Origin: Candidatus Poribacteria bacterium
Lineage (GTDB): Bacteria; Poribacteria; WGA-4E; WGA-3G
Length of the DNA stretch: 64,000 nt
Assembly: GCA_958295815.1 (NCBI GenBank)
Contig: OY282374.1
Span: 640,856-704,855, forward strand
Direction of reading: 5' to 3'
The position numbers and the translations under genes are program-made. Numbering within the stretch: the stretch's first letter is position 1; every line of letters starts with the position of its first letter. Below the pieces are notes generated by a model, which saw only the letters and a list, made by a program, of their open reading frames with translations, had not been told where the DNA came from and did no database searches. Positions 35,204-44,385 of the stretch are shown here, one piece after another.

Positions 35204-35710
35204 TCAGTATCCAATCAAGGTAATACCTTTAAGAGGCAAGGCCACTCGGTTGCTGATGTATAGTGTTTCCAGAAACGTGTAGACTTTCTGAAAATCGTTA
35301 CTGCCTCTGTAGTCGTTTCTAACAGCCAAAATTAGAAATTCAACGCCGTGCATCATAGATGCCTGAAAAATGTCTTTCAAAAACGCGAAATTGGCAGTTG
35401 CTCTGCCTGCTTCAACCTCAAGAACTATTTTCCGGTCGTTACTTATACCATCAGCGTTAAAAGATTGGTCAACAGCATTATTCAAACCGAAGAGAACAGG
35501 CACGGGAATCTTCTGTCCTTTTGCTTTTCCGGTTTCAACTGTGAATTCAATCTGCTCAAGAAGAGGTCTCAATATGTCCAGAACTTTGTTGCTATTCAGT
35601 TCGTTTTCAGGAGACTTTATCTGGTCGTATGTTCTTTCAAAGCATTCAATAACATCCTGAATTTGCTCAGTTATTCCCTGAGACCTAGGAAAAAGTTGAT
35701 ATTTTAGCAC
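35204..35710 (-). CDS. PD-(D/E)XK restriction-endonuclease-like protein
   Basis: 168 aa. After a helical N-terminal part comes 'FNADGISNDRKIVLEVEAGRA' near residue 88, which fits the PD-(D/E)XK arrangement D-(x)n-E-x-E, and then 'FLKDIFQASMMHGVEFLILAVRNDYRG' near 112, a pattern I associate with small BglII/BamHI-like nuclease families of unclear role. It probably cleaves DNA. It is the third gene, in transcription order, of a cassette with the ParB-like and nuclease genes at 35841-37903; a 130-base gap separates it from them. The region is visibly A+T-rich compared with the metabolic genes around it. Confidence 0.65.
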   Translation of the reverse strand: MLKYQLFPRSQGITEQIQDVIECFERTYDQIKSPENELNSNKVLDILRPLLEQIEFTVETGKAKGQKIPVPVLFGLNNAVDQSFNADGISNDRKIVLEVEAGRATANFAFLKDIFQASMMHGVEFLILAVRNDYRGSNDFQKVYTFLETLYISNRVALPLKGITLIGY

Positions 35711-35840
35711 AGTTGTGAACTCCGTTCAATCGCAGCAACTATACTCAAGGAATCATATCTATACTGCTCGTTGCTAAGTAACTGTTTGACTCCAGGCTAC
35801 TATGGTACCATCAAAGTACTCGGAGGCAAGACTAGGATTT

Positions 35841-36791
35841 CTATGTATTGTAGCGTTGTAGTGTTTGAAGCCTTGGGGTTATCCAATCAACGATTTCTGT
35901 TTCAAGAAAATCGGGGACCCATTTTCTGTTGTGGTTTACAGCCGCGAGTAGGCGATAACGATCAAACAACATTCCATTAACTCGATTGCATCGTTGTTTG
36001 AATTCTGCGTCGAGTAGGGCAAACGGAATTGCCAGTGCTTTTCTGGGCATTGCTGCAAAAAGAATTATTTTCGTCCACACGTTGAGATCTGGCTCATGTA
36101 ATTTATATATCCAATTCTTCCCGCTTGCACATTGCATAAGATACACCGGTACACCAACACGATTGTCAGAAAAAGGTCGGTAACATAAGAGGTCCAGTCC
36201 CGCTTCATTTCCACCCGGATTCTCCCAAGGTTCAATTTCTCCTTTTATTTCACCAAGCCGATTTGCGATTTCATCAACAATCTCTGAGAGTTTTACCACA
36301 TTTGTACTTGACCAACCTGTTTGGTAAACCGCCCAACCGGGAAATTGATTCTCTATTGACGCTTTTGTCAATGATTCAAATAATTGACCCTGCTCGTTAT
36401 AGTCGTTCCTGAAGAGCGCAGTTGACCAATCCTTGTAGCATTGAGGCATTGAGAGAAGGACACAAAAACTGTGTGCAGGGTTTTCTTGCCATGGATATCT
36501 GCTTTTTATATTCTGACGGATGAAAGAAAATGGACTCCCTTTCTCAATACATCCAAGGCGACGTTTTAATTCACTCCATGCTTCGTTGACGATGTTTAAC
36601 GCTAAATCTGAATTGTTATAGATCCCCATTTCCGTCAAGATTTCAACAACGTCTATTTTTGAAATAGGTGCGTTATTAAATAAAACACTACCTTCTATCC
36701 AGTCACAGAATATGTCGAGTCTGATATTGTGCGCGATTTCAGGAGATGTTCCTGTTGGTCGAGAAAAGCCGGATGTTAGGAGGGCGAGCAT
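35841..36791 (-). CDS. Nuclease-like protein coupled to a ParB-like gene
   Basis: 316 aa. The central part 'GNEAGLDLLCYRPFSDNR' near residue 193 and 'VYLMQCASGKNWIYKL' near 218 resembles the Asp...Gln-x-x-x-x-Lys active site of PD-(D/E)XK restriction-like families; the rest has no family I can name. The N-terminus is helical with 'IRLDIFCDWIEGSVLFNN' near 24. Its ATG overlaps the ParB-like stop codon (TGATG), so the two are very likely translationally coupled. Possible role: effector nuclease of a defence system. Confidence 0.6.
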   Translation of the reverse strand: MLALLTSGFSRPTGTSPEIAHNIRLDIFCDWIEGSVLFNNAPISKIDVVEILTEMGIYNNSDLALNIVNEAWSELKRRLGCIEKGSPFSFIRQNIKSRYPWQENPAHSFCVLLSMPQCYKDWSTALFRNDYNEQGQLFESLTKASIENQFPGWAVYQTGWSSTNVVKLSEIVDEIANRLGEIKGEIEPWENPGGNEAGLDLLCYRPFSDNRVGVPVYLMQCASGKNWIYKLHEPDLNVWTKIILFAAMPRKALAIPFALLDAEFKQRCNRVNGMLFDRYRLLAAVNHNRKWVPDFLETEIVDWITPRLQTLQRYNT

Positions 36792-37903
36792 CAGTCGTTC
36801 CCTAAAAGTTCTTCATGAAAACTTGGAGAACGATCCAGTAATTCTTTGAAGTCAACGGCAAGCCTTTTGACTGCGCGTTGCATCTCCGGGGAATCTTTAT
36901 AACGATGAATTCGGATTAAGGCGATAGCGATATTATCTCCTGCTCCATTAATCAGACTAATAATCTCTGATTCATCACAGAGCGCGAGTTGAAAAGCATA
37001 GTCAAAATTAGGATTTTTGCTGTTTTCTAAGTACTGGACTGCTTCAGGGTTGTCGAGAATTGTACCAAAGCCATCAAGATATCGTGAGTCAGTGAAAAGC
37101 GGCGGATGCTGCTGAGAGCCAAATAACCAGATTGTGAAATTCGCAAGTGCGTCTAAGTGGGTCTTAGGTACTGGCGTATGGGCAGCTTTCGGATCCGCAG
37201 ATATGTCAATACCAAGATACCTCTGCACTGATGGCTTGCGAAGTGATAGATACAAAATACTGAATCGACGTTCAGCATCTTCAACAGAAAAATCTTCTAA
37301 ACAATCTTCCATCTGTAGGAGGAGTCGGTGTGCTATATAGGACTGTCGAATTGTGCTGGAGGCTTTGCTTCCTATTTTTCGCATCACCTCATCATAACTC
37401 ATACCTCGTTCATCAATTAATTTGGCGATGTATTGTGCCTTCTGTTCGGGTGCCCATTGCTTGATGCCTGTAGCATCATGATGAAACCCTAAAAATGACT
37501 CGATTTCCTGACGCGAATCGATTTGTATGTACGGTATCTCATTGAATAGTTTTTCCGGAATTTCTTTGCCTTCGACGAGTAAACTCCATTTCTTTGAAAC
37601 CTTGTTTCCATTAATAGCCCGACGAAGATAGATTAGAGCCGCGAGCCGCCGATTACCTTCTATGACAACGAGTCGTTGTTCTCCATCTAATGGCTCTTTA
37701 ACAACTAACAACGCCTCATGTGTCCAAAAACCACTCTCCAAGTAAGATATAGCGAGTTCATCAAGAACCCAGTCGTTCATCATTTCAAGAATCTCTTCCT
37801 GAGAAAGATTGGCATCCGTCTGATGGCGACCAAGTCTGGGATTTTTCGCATCAAGGTAAAGGTTATCAAGTGTCGCGTATTCAAGTTCTGTACTAATACT
37901 CAT
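36791..37903 (-). CDS. ParB/Srx-domain DNA-binding protein
   Basis: 370 aa. 'NLYLDAKNPRLGRHQ' near residue 13 and 'LVVIEGNRRLAALIYLRRAI' near 77 are the two boxes of the ParB N-terminal domain, now known as a nucleotide-binding fold. 'KQWAPEQKAQYIAKLIDERGMSYDEVMRKIGSKASSTIRQSYIAHRLL' region near 150-200 resembles the ParB helix-turn-helix. There is no ParA nearby, and the gene is coupled to a nuclease-like gene, so a chromosome-partition role is unlikely; DNA binding or CTP-controlled nuclease recruitment is a reasonable alternative. Confidence 0.78.
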   Translation of the reverse strand: MSISTELEYATLDNLYLDAKNPRLGRHQTDANLSQEEILEMMNDWVLDELAISYLESGFWTHEALLVVKEPLDGEQRLVVIEGNRRLAALIYLRRAINGNKVSKKWSLLVEGKEIPEKLFNEIPYIQIDSRQEIESFLGFHHDATGIKQWAPEQKAQYIAKLIDERGMSYDEVMRKIGSKASSTIRQSYIAHRLLLQMEDCLEDFSVEDAERRFSILYLSLRKPSVQRYLGIDISADPKAAHTPVPKTHLDALANFTIWLFGSQQHPPLFTDSRYLDGFGTILDNPEAVQYLENSKNPNFDYAFQLALCDESEIISLINGAGDNIAIALIRIHRYKDSPEMQRAVKRLAVDFKELLDRSPSFHEELLGND

Positions 37904-38103
37904 GTTTCACCCTTTTTAACGGAGATTCTTATTCGGAGGAAAATGCTTTACAGTTTTACTGGGTGTTGTAAGTCTAATGCTATTGCTACTACTGGAGACT
38001 ATAAATAATGATACTATATTCACGTTAAATATTCAAGATGCCTACAACCTTTGTTGAGGGCGCGGAACTGTTCTCGTAGTGGGCAGTTATATCAAATCCA
38101 TCT

Positions 38104-39069
38104 CTACGTCGCCGTCAAAATTTCAAGGAACGCCGTCATATACCCGATAGCATACGCGCGACCCCGGTGGCCCCAATCTGTATCATCAACAATGTGTGGG
38201 ACGTGATCAGTAATCATGAAGCCTGTAAAGCCAACCTCATTCAGCGTACGCATCACATCGAACATATCACAGTTCCCTTCATCCACAAAGGCTTCAGAAA
38301 ATTTTGGGACATGCCCTTCAACATCTCGGAAATGGACGTAGAAAATCTTATCGCGCTCACCGAAATATCGAACCGCATCCGTAACACCCGGTCCCATTTC
38401 AGACCATGAACCGACACAGAAATCGAGTCCGTGTATCGGGCTGTCACCGATTTCCATGGCACGTTTAAAGCCGTCAAAGTTACGGAACAGACGCGGCACA
38501 CCCGCAAGCGATTCAACAGGCGGATCATCGGGATGAAGTGCGAGTTTGACGCCTGCCTCTTCAGCAACCGGTAGAATAGCGTTCATGTAATACTCGTAAT
38601 TTTCCCACATTTCGGCTTCAGTGAAAACGCGTCCGTGCGACAGCGGGGCATCTTTAACCTGCTCCATATCGAAACTGGTGACCGCAGCACCTCCTCTACT
38701 CGGCGTAGTCCGGGAAGTCCGCCAGACCTCGTTCGGCATCCAGTGATACCCGAATATTTCAACGCCAGCCTTACCGATGTTCCGAATAGTGGTCGCCATA
38801 TTCTCGATTTGTTCATCGCGGCGAGACAATCCCAGCATGGCTTCGTCGTAAAAGCTAACTGGGGTGTTCTCAAGTGCTGCCAATCGAAGTCCAGCGTTTT
38901 CTACTTCTGTGCGAAGCTGAAGAATATCCATAAATTCCCAGCGTTCTGTGCCGGGAAGTTGGGGTGTGTTGAGCAGAACATCTTCGACCCCAAGTTGTTT
39001 GATAAACTTTAAGCGTTCTTCACTGAGTTCACTGAATTGACCTAAACCGAGACGCATTTTACGAGCCAT
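38104..39069 (-). CDS. Mannonate dehydratase (UxuA)-like TIM barrel
   Basis: 321 aa. 'MRLGLGQFSELSEERLKFIKQLGVEDVLLNTP' region at residues 5-36, 'VKLALHPDDPPVESLAGVPRLFRNFDGFKRAM' region near 172-205, 'GLDFCVGSWSEMGPGV' near 213 and 'IFYVHFRDVEG' near 240 match the mannonate dehydratase family. UxuA itself is about 390 aa, so this is a shorter relative and may act on another sugar acid. Cytoplasmic. It is followed at 20 bases by dtd. Confidence 0.83.
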   Translation of the reverse strand: MARKMRLGLGQFSELSEERLKFIKQLGVEDVLLNTPQLPGTERWEFMDILQLRTEVENAGLRLAALENTPVSFYDEAMLGLSRRDEQIENMATTIRNIGKAGVEIFGYHWMPNEVWRTSRTTPSRGGAAVTSFDMEQVKDAPLSHGRVFTEAEMWENYEYYMNAILPVAEEAGVKLALHPDDPPVESLAGVPRLFRNFDGFKRAMEIGDSPIHGLDFCVGSWSEMGPGVTDAVRYFGERDKIFYVHFRDVEGHVPKFSEAFVDEGNCDMFDVMRTLNEVGFTGFMITDHVPHIVDDTDWGHRGRAYAIGYMTAFLEILTAT

Positions 39070-39088
39070 ATTTTTCTCCTTTATAGGG

Positions 39089-39538
39089 TCAAAACTCTTT
39101 ATCGCTATCCAGTAGAATAGTGACAGGACCGTCGTTAATGAGTTCCACGTCCATCATCGCCTGAAAGGTACCACCGTGCGTAGGGATATTTTGCTGTTCA
39201 AGAGCAGTGATAAACTCTTCATACAGTGCATTCGCTTGTTCGGGTCGGGCAGCTTTGATGAAACTCGGTCTTCGTCCTTTGCGACAATCGCCGTAAAGCG
39301 TAAATTGCGAAACAACGAGGGCAGCCCCGCCCATTTCGAGGAGTGAACGATTCATTTTACCTTCTTCATCCTCGAAGATGCGAAGGTTGGCAACTTTGTT
39401 GGCGATATATTCTATTTCTGTAGCGGTATCTTCGTGGGCGACGCCGAGAAAAATAAGCAAACCTGCTCCAATTTTAGAGACGAGTTTGCCTTCTACTTTA
39501 ACACTTGCGGATTTAACGCGCTGAACGACTGCTCTCAT
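39089..39538 (-). CDS. dtd: D-aminoacyl-tRNA deacylase
   Basis: 149 aa from the ATG at 39538 ([17 protein letters not shown]), the invariant family start; a longer frame to 39604 has no supporting homology. '[17 protein letters not shown]' near residue 77 and '[11 protein letters not shown]' near 137 are the two Dtd signatures, the second with the Gly-Pro cross-subunit motif. It hydrolyses D-amino acids (and Gly mischarged on tRNA-Ala) from tRNA in the cytoplasm. The gene is 20 bases upstream of the UxuA-like gene in the same strand. Confidence 0.95.
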   Translation of the reverse strand: MRAVVQRVKSASVKVEGKLVSKIGAGLLIFLGVAHEDTATEIEYIANKVANLRIFEDEEGKMNRSLLEMGGAALVVSQFTLYGDCRKGRRPSFIKAARPEQANALYEEFITALEQQNIPTHGGTFQAMMDVELINDGPVTILLDSDKEF

Positions 39539-39557
39539 TGTTAGTTCCTCGGTTATG

Positions 39558-40532
39558 CTAAAACAGCAAATTCCCACCCTCAAGTGCTTGGGTCTTCTCG
39601 CCACCGAAGGTTAGGTTGAACTGGAATCCCGGGCGGTTATTGAATCCGACTTGGAATGCAAGCGTGTCTGAAATCTCATAGCGGAATGTGAGTCCGAGGA
39701 GGTTTGTCACATGTATGCCCGCATACGGGAGTTCGCGCGAAAAATCACCTACCAACCACATGTTCTCTGAAACAGCGATTTCACCACCTACCTGCCAATT
39801 GAGGGTAAAAAAGTCCGTTGTTTTCAGTGATTTTGATGTTAAGAAAACACCAACACCAGCGTGGACTTTGAAAAGGCTACCAAATCTTTGGGTGCCTACG
39901 AGATAGGTATTAACGCCTACGAATGGAAAGCCGTCAGCTGGGCTGTGATCGAGGAACTCATTGTCTGTGTTGAGCCGGTCATCGGCGGTAAATCCGAACT
40001 GCGTATCTCCACCAACCGAAATGCTTGGGAAGTTATCATTGCGATCCGGTTTGATATTGTACTTGAGTCCGATGACACCATCAAACAACGGCTGATCATA
40101 AACGCGGCGGTTGGTACTCGGATCTGCATCGTTTTCCTCGTTGGTACTGTAGAAATCGTAGACAACTTTCCGCGCACCGCCTGTTGAAAATGTGCCGCCG
40201 AGTATGAGGTCGAGTTCGTCGCTTAAGCCGTAAGCGAATCTGACAGGCACGAGAAAGGTCTCGATTTCAAACGTTACGCGATGTAATTCCTCAAACCCTC
40301 CGATGTCTACCTGTTGTTTCAATTCTGGTAACAAATCAACTTTGCTGTATTGAAGGAGTCCGAATGTAGTACTGGAGCCACCTTTGCCGATCGGTTCTGC
40401 TGTCTGAATAGTATTGAGGTGCGAGACCGCTGGTAATTGCGCTGAGAGTGGCAAAGCGATGCCAATCAAAAGTAAGGTGCAGACAGTGTAAATCAGGTAT
40501 TGTGTATTGAGTGGTCTGTTTTTAGCGGGCAT
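39558..40532 (-). CDS. Probable outer-membrane beta-barrel protein
   Basis: 324 aa. Signal peptide cleaved after LSA. The mature part alternates hydrophobic and polar residues in long strands, for example '[22 protein letters not shown]' near residue 95 and '[30 protein letters not shown]' region near 260, and ends in Phe, as usual for outer-membrane barrels. No known enzyme motif. It suggests an outer membrane. The next gene upstream in the same strand (40563) is a lipoprotein, so both may form an envelope operon. Confidence 0.72.
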   Translation of the reverse strand: MPAKNRPLNTQYLIYTVCTLLLIGIALPLSAQLPAVSHLNTIQTAEPIGKGGSSTTFGLLQYSKVDLLPELKQQVDIGGFEELHRVTFEIETFLVPVRFAYGLSDELDLILGGTFSTGGARKVVYDFYSTNEENDADPSTNRRVYDQPLFDGVIGLKYNIKPDRNDNFPSISVGGDTQFGFTADDRLNTDNEFLDHSPADGFPFVGVNTYLVGTQRFGSLFKVHAGVGVFLTSKSLKTTDFFTLNWQVGGEIAVSENMWLVGDFSRELPYAGIHVTNLLGLTFRYEISDTLAFQVGFNNRPGFQFNLTFGGEKTQALEGGNLLF

Positions 40533-40562
40533 AGCCTTATCCTTTAAGTATGAAGTTCGGTT

Positions 40563-41663
40563 TTATGGTTTTGCTTCTACCAACGAGCTTTCGTCTCGTC
40601 GTCCATCCGGTCCAGCGGTATCGTCGAAGGCGGTAATGAAGTATTTCCTGAATTCCAATGACTGACCGACGAGGATTGGGTCTTCACCGATAATTGTGAA
40701 AGTACGATCTTTCGGTCCAACTGCGGGTCGGGGGAGTAGTTTGCCTGCTGCATCTTGGGTATAGAGTTGGTAGCCAGCGAGGTCTGCTTCGAGGTTGGGT
40801 GTCCATGAGATGACTGCATCGTATTTTGTATTAAATAGAGACCGGGCTAAGTAACGGACCCGGACGTTTTTCGGCGGTGCAGGTGGCAGGTTTGGGGAAG
40901 CTGCAGTGATTGTGGTAATTGCCTCTGCGCCGAACTCGTCAACGCCAGCGACGCGATAGACTTTTCGGATACCATCTTTTTCAAATGCGTGGTCAAAGTA
41001 GTAAAGTCGATCTCGCTTCGGTTCAGTAATCAGTTTGAATTGGAGCGGTTTGTCGTCTCCGAGGTCAAGCGCGCCGTAGACGCGAAAGATAGAGAAGTCG
41101 TGAGGAAACTCGTAACCCTCCCAAAAGAGTTTAACAGTAAGGTCTGTTGGATCACCGAGCGTTACAGTAGGCGCGGGCGGTGGGACACTTGGTGTTGCGA
41201 ATGCTGTTTTCCAGATACGGAGCGGCTCTTCACCCTCGGTGGGTGGGTTTGTCGGATCTGGTGTTTCAACGCCGTTGACATCTACATAGGTAACGCGATA
41301 TTCGTAAGCGATAAGTCGTCCGGACGCGTCGCGTCGGTCGTTTTCGAGATTCTGGGCGTCCACGAATTCGTTCGCGGGCGCGTCAATGGATCCAACTTGC
41401 TTGAATTCCGTGTCCGTTCCACCTGTAGAACGCCTGTAAATACGGTATGATTTAATGCCTGCCTGACCTGTATCGTTCCATGTGACCCGTACCTGTTCAT
41501 CTCCAGCGAAGAGTATGAGACCGTCTGGCGCACCAGCAGTACGCAAATTCTCAGGATCGAGCGGATTCGCGAAGTCTTCAGTGTTTGTGCAACCACTAAA
41601 CAGCAGGAGGGCAAAGCACATTGGAAGACTTAGCACGTTGAGTAGGTTTCGGATGAGATACAT
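40563..41663 (-). CDS. Lipoprotein with fibronectin-type-III-like domains
   Basis: 366 aa. Lipoprotein signal with FSGC near residue 25. Three beta-sandwich repeats follow: 'PDGLILFAGDEQVRVTWNDTGQAGIKSYRIYRR' region near 45-78, 'APTVTLGDPTDLTVKLFWEGYEFPHDFSIFRVY' region near 163-195 and 'PPKNVRVRYLARSLFNTKYDAVISWTPNLEADLAGYQLYTQD' region near 263-305; these have the W...Y pattern of FN3 domains. Likely a surface or periplasmic binding protein. About 30 bases from the barrel gene downstream. Confidence 0.78.
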   Translation of the reverse strand: MYLIRNLLNVLSLPMCFALLLFSGCTNTEDFANPLDPENLRTAGAPDGLILFAGDEQVRVTWNDTGQAGIKSYRIYRRSTGGTDTEFKQVGSIDAPANEFVDAQNLENDRRDASGRLIAYEYRVTYVDVNGVETPDPTNPPTEGEEPLRIWKTAFATPSVPPPAPTVTLGDPTDLTVKLFWEGYEFPHDFSIFRVYGALDLGDDKPLQFKLITEPKRDRLYYFDHAFEKDGIRKVYRVAGVDEFGAEAITTITAASPNLPPAPPKNVRVRYLARSLFNTKYDAVISWTPNLEADLAGYQLYTQDAAGKLLPRPAVGPKDRTFTIIGEDPILVGQSLEFRKYFITAFDDTAGPDGRRDESSLVEAKP

Positions 41664-41738
41664 TGCGTTTCTCCTTTAAAAGGGATTGTGAGAAATCGAT
41701 AGACAACCCCGTAACACACCACCGTGTACAAAATAAGT

Positions 41739-42284
41739 TTAGAAGTGGTGCAGGAGTCTTAGACTCGCTTGATGCGTTTGGAAGTCATAATGTGGGGACA
41801 ATTGGAACATGGAACGTGGTAATAATGGACTCGTATTTTGAGAAAAGTGCTTCGCGAAACTGCTCAAGCGTGTCCTCGGGATCCCAGCTTGGATTTTCGA
41901 GTTGGGCACTGAGGCGGCGGAACCGTCTACAAGTTCCCGTGTGTCCAGTTGGTTATAGATTTCGAAAAGCACGGCAAGCCCAACACATCCGAGAGCAACA
42001 CCGGACATGATAGTCCCGGCATCCCGTCTGACGCGAAAAGCATCCTTATGCGTTTGGATATCTGCTTGGATTGCGGCGTTGAGATAGCTGTCATACCGAT
42101 CTTGTGCAGAGGCTTTGAGAATACTGCTACCGAACTGAAGCCCCATACCGGAGGCGAACAGTGCTATTGATAGGACACGGGAACGGCGTGCTGCCTCTGC
42201 CTGCCCACTTGTTAAAATGAAAATAAAGGCGAAACTGCACACAAATGCGATATATTTTTGAGTGGTGCTATGGGATTTCATCAA
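41739..42284 (-). CDS. Hypothetical secreted or membrane protein
   Basis: 181 aa. A signal peptide (n-region with Lys, hydrophobic core, cleavage after AEA) is followed by two further hydrophobic segments: 'SIALFASGMGLQFGSSIL' near residue 39 and 'IMSGVALGCVGLAVLFEIYNQL' near 92, so the mature protein may stay in the membrane. The C-terminal third is polar and ends in Phe. I do not recognise a family. It is transcribed ahead of the FN3 lipoprotein and barrel genes and may belong to the same envelope operon. Confidence 0.6.
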   Translation of the reverse strand: MMKSHSTTQKYIAFVCSFAFIFILTSGQAEAARRSRVLSIALFASGMGLQFGSSILKASAQDRYDSYLNAAIQADIQTHKDAFRVRRDAGTIMSGVALGCVGLAVLFEIYNQLDTRELVDGSAASVPNSKIQAGIPRTRLSSFAKHFSQNTSPLLPRSMFQLSPHYDFQTHQASLRLLHHF

Positions 42285-42399
42285 GTTTATTCCTTAAATT
42301 AAGCAGATTTCTTTCTATAGAGTTTACCGTATTTTTTCTGGAAAGTCAATGTTTTTATAACGTGAATCGCTGTTCGGAGATTACTAAACATACTTTTTC

Positions 42400-42536
42400 C
42401 GATAACGCCAAAGTCATTCAGTTCTTCTGTAGGAGGGAACTCCGCTTCCCGACTCCCCTGTAGGAGCAAGCTCCCGCTCGCGACTTTTTCCATAGCCCTT
42501 GAAAAACCCGAAAACTGAATGATCCAACGATAACGC
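42400..42536. mobile_element. Miniature transposon-like insertion with 9-bp target duplication
   Basis: CGATAACGC occurs at 42400-42408 and again at 42528-42536, directly flanking a 119-base segment whose ends carry inverted TCATTCAGTT (42414-42423) and AACTGAATGA (42513-42522). This is the arrangement of a MITE with target-site duplication. The inside has GGAG-rich short hairpins (TGTAGGAGCAAGCTCCCGCT). It encodes nothing. Its left end is repeated at 32223-32248. Confidence 0.8.
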
Positions 42537-42545
42537 GGAGTCCAA

Positions 42546-42574
42546 TTGACATTCGGTAAAGGATGTGGTAAAAT
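42546..42574 (+). promoter_or_regulatory. Sigma-70-type promoter for the GspC/PilP-like gene
   Basis: TTGACA (42546-42551), 17-base spacer, TAAAAT (42569-42574). Just 9 bases downstream of the target duplication of the small insertion. The leader to the ATG at 42664 would be about 83 bases. Confidence 0.65.
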
Positions 42575-42663
42575 TAATAAAAGAACTTTTTGTAGTAGAG
42601 ATTGTCTTAATTACAAATAGAAGTCCATGGAGTTCGCTTAGGAAGCACTCTGAGGAGAGTTAA

Positions 42664-43488
42664 ATGAAATTGAGAATTGCTAAGAATCAACGAAACATCA
42701 TTGCGAAACTCGGAATCGGGTGTGTCGTATGCCTATTCCTCAGTTTTGGAGTGCTGCTGCACGCACAAGAAAAAACGAAAGCGGATTTTATCGGTACAAA
42801 GTCAGATGTAGATTCGGCGAAAAAACAAGAGATGATAAAAATGAAGGAGCAAGCCGAGACGCAACGTAATAGATTTCGGCAACGTCAAAATCGGGCGTCT
42901 GTTGACTTCGGAGAGAATGCGGAATTCTACAAAGTAATTATTGATAACAATCTCTTTCGACCCCTCGGATGGACACCACCGAACAACGAGCCTGCCTATA
43001 GTTTAGTAGGTACTGCTGTTGATGCCGACGGCGTGATAGCACAAGCGACACTCCTGGAAAGACGGTCAAATCGCTATCATTTTGTTACCATAGGCGAAAA
43101 ACTCGGAGACATAACGGTAAAAGACATTCAAGCAAAACAGGTAATATTGGAAAAAGAAGGAAAACCGATAACCCTGAAAACCGATGCACTCCAGTTTCTC
43201 ACAACGAAACGAGGTCGTGACGACGGCGGTGAAAGAGGGCGAAGTGAGTCGGAGAAAGAAGGCGATGATGCGAAAAACCAAGCCAACGCCAAACAGCAGC
43301 AGATGGATGCTGAAAAGCGTAGACAGATGGAGATGAAAGAGCAAGCTGCGGCATGGGGAATAGACGCAAAAGATTTACAAGAGAAACTTAAGAGTGCTTC
43401 GCCAGAAGAACGGCAGGAAATAATGCGAGATGTTAGAAGACGTGCCGCTGGTAGAAGAGCGGGTAACAGACGGCGGGCAAATAGGTAA
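42664..43488 (+). CDS. GspC/PilP-like protein with charged C-terminus
   Basis: 274 aa with GGAG upstream of the ATG. One N-terminal hydrophobic segment (residues 18-32) is followed by a helical polar stretch, then a small beta domain, 'YKVIIDNNLFRPLGWTPPNNEPAYSLVGTAVDADG' region near 90-125 and 'FVTIGEKLGDITVKDIQAKQVILEKEGKPITL' region near 140-172, which resembles the HR domain of GspC and PilP of type II secretion/type IV pilus systems. The last 90 residues are Arg/Lys/Glu-rich. No other secretion genes are adjacent. A perfect terminator follows. Confidence 0.65.
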   Translation: MKLRIAKNQRNIIAKLGIGCVVCLFLSFGVLLHAQEKTKADFIGTKSDVDSAKKQEMIKMKEQAETQRNRFRQRQNRASVDFGENAEFYKVIIDNNLFRPLGWTPPNNEPAYSLVGTAVDADGVIAQATLLERRSNRYHFVTIGEKLGDITVKDIQAKQVILEKEGKPITLKTDALQFLTTKRGRDDGGERGRSESEKEGDDAKNQANAKQQQMDAEKRRQMEMKEQAAAWGIDAKDLQEKLKSASPEERQEIMRDVRRRAAGRRAGNRRRANR

Positions 43489-43528
43489 TATTTCGACTAT
43501 TTCAGGAGTTAGGCTCTGTTTTTTGATA

Positions 43529-43556
43529 GGCGCGGTTAAAAAACCGCGCCTTTTTT
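43529..43556 (+). terminator. Rho-independent terminator
   Basis: GGCGCGGTT (43529-43537), AAAA loop, AACCGCGCC (43542-43550) and six T (43551-43556): a perfect 9-bp stem and U-tract, 41 bases after the stop at 43488. Confidence 0.92.
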
Positions 43557-43566
43557 ATTACGATAA

Positions 43567-44385
43567 CTATGCCGCTTCTTCGGTGTTCTCCGGCATGTTT
43601 TCGAGTCGGGAGAGCCAATAGCCGACATCAAACGAGTCATCACCAATAAGGAAACGCCACTGCTTGATACGGTTGACAATCTCAAGCCGGACATCGTTCC
43701 CATACCATCTGTGATTCCTACCTAAGACCCCGTGGATTGCCGATGTGTCCATATCGTCTGTGTCCCAGAGTTGACACTGACGTACTGTTGGATTGAGGCG
43801 GAGTTTGAACATGTAGCGCGTCTGGTCTGTCAAATTGGGTTGCGCACAGTGCCACATCCCGTGATGCACAACAAAAAGTGTGCCCGCATTACAGACAATA
43901 GGCAGCTGCCCAAGGAAGTTTTGGTAACGCGCAATGTCCGTCTCACAGACGCGGCGATAGTGGCTTCCAGGCAGAATCATTGTTCCACCCATTTCGCGCG
44001 GTGTATCGTGCGAGAAATAGAAGAATTGGATGTCAAAATGCATCCGTAGGTCGATGATCGCATCGGCATGCCAAATTTGTCCTATTTCATTTTGTGGACG
44101 AACGATATGAACGGCATGGTGATCGTAAAGCGGATTCTCGCCTACCAGACTGTGGATGATGCCTTGTACTTCCGGGAGTCGGAAGACTTTGCCAACAGCA
44201 GAATCATCGTCCCAGACTTCGTCTAAAACCGTGCCACCACGTCCACGCACAATAATACCCTCTTCCATTTCGGCGTGCGCGGCTTTATTCAATTCGCGGG
44301 GGATGAATTCGTCGAAGCGAAGATAACCGTCCGCAACGAAGTTCGCCATCTGTTCCGTGCTGAGTAAATGCTTTTTATCAATCAT
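43567..44385 (-). CDS. Phytanoyl-CoA dioxygenase (PhyH)-like oxygenase
   Basis: 272 aa. Iron ligands: 'QIWHADAIID' (H-x-D) near residue 105 and 'VVHHGMWHCAQPNLTD' near 175; the 2-oxoglutarate Arg fits 'QTRYMFKLRLNP' near 190. 'EMGGTMILPGSHY' near 138 is the loop typical of the family. Acts on an unknown small molecule in the cytoplasm. The start overlaps the stop of the 91-aa gene (TAATG), so the two are probably translated together. Confidence 0.87.
   Translation of the reverse strand: MIDKKHLLSTEQMANFVADGYLRFDEFIPRELNKAAHAEMEEGIIVRGRGGTVLDEVWDDDSAVGKVFRLPEVQGIIHSLVGENPLYDHHAVHIVRPQNEIGQIWHADAIIDLRMHFDIQFFYFSHDTPREMGGTMILPGSHYRRVCETDIARYQNFLGQLPIVCNAGTLFVVHHGMWHCAQPNLTDQTRYMFKLRLNPTVRQCQLWDTDDMDTSAIHGVLGRNHRWYGNDVRLEIVNRIKQWRFLIGDDSFDVGYWLSRLENMPENTEEAA

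Noticed and set aside
35384..35404. TTGGCAGTTGCTCTGCC as a sigma-54 promoter
   Set aside because: GG-N10-GC spacing fits, but it lies inside a coding region on the opposite strand, lacks the TTGC element and has no gene downstream.
36791..37903. ParB as a partition gene or origin marker
   Set aside because: No ParA, no parS-like palindromes and no dnaA/rnpA/trmE neighbours; the coupling to a nuclease-like gene fits another role better.
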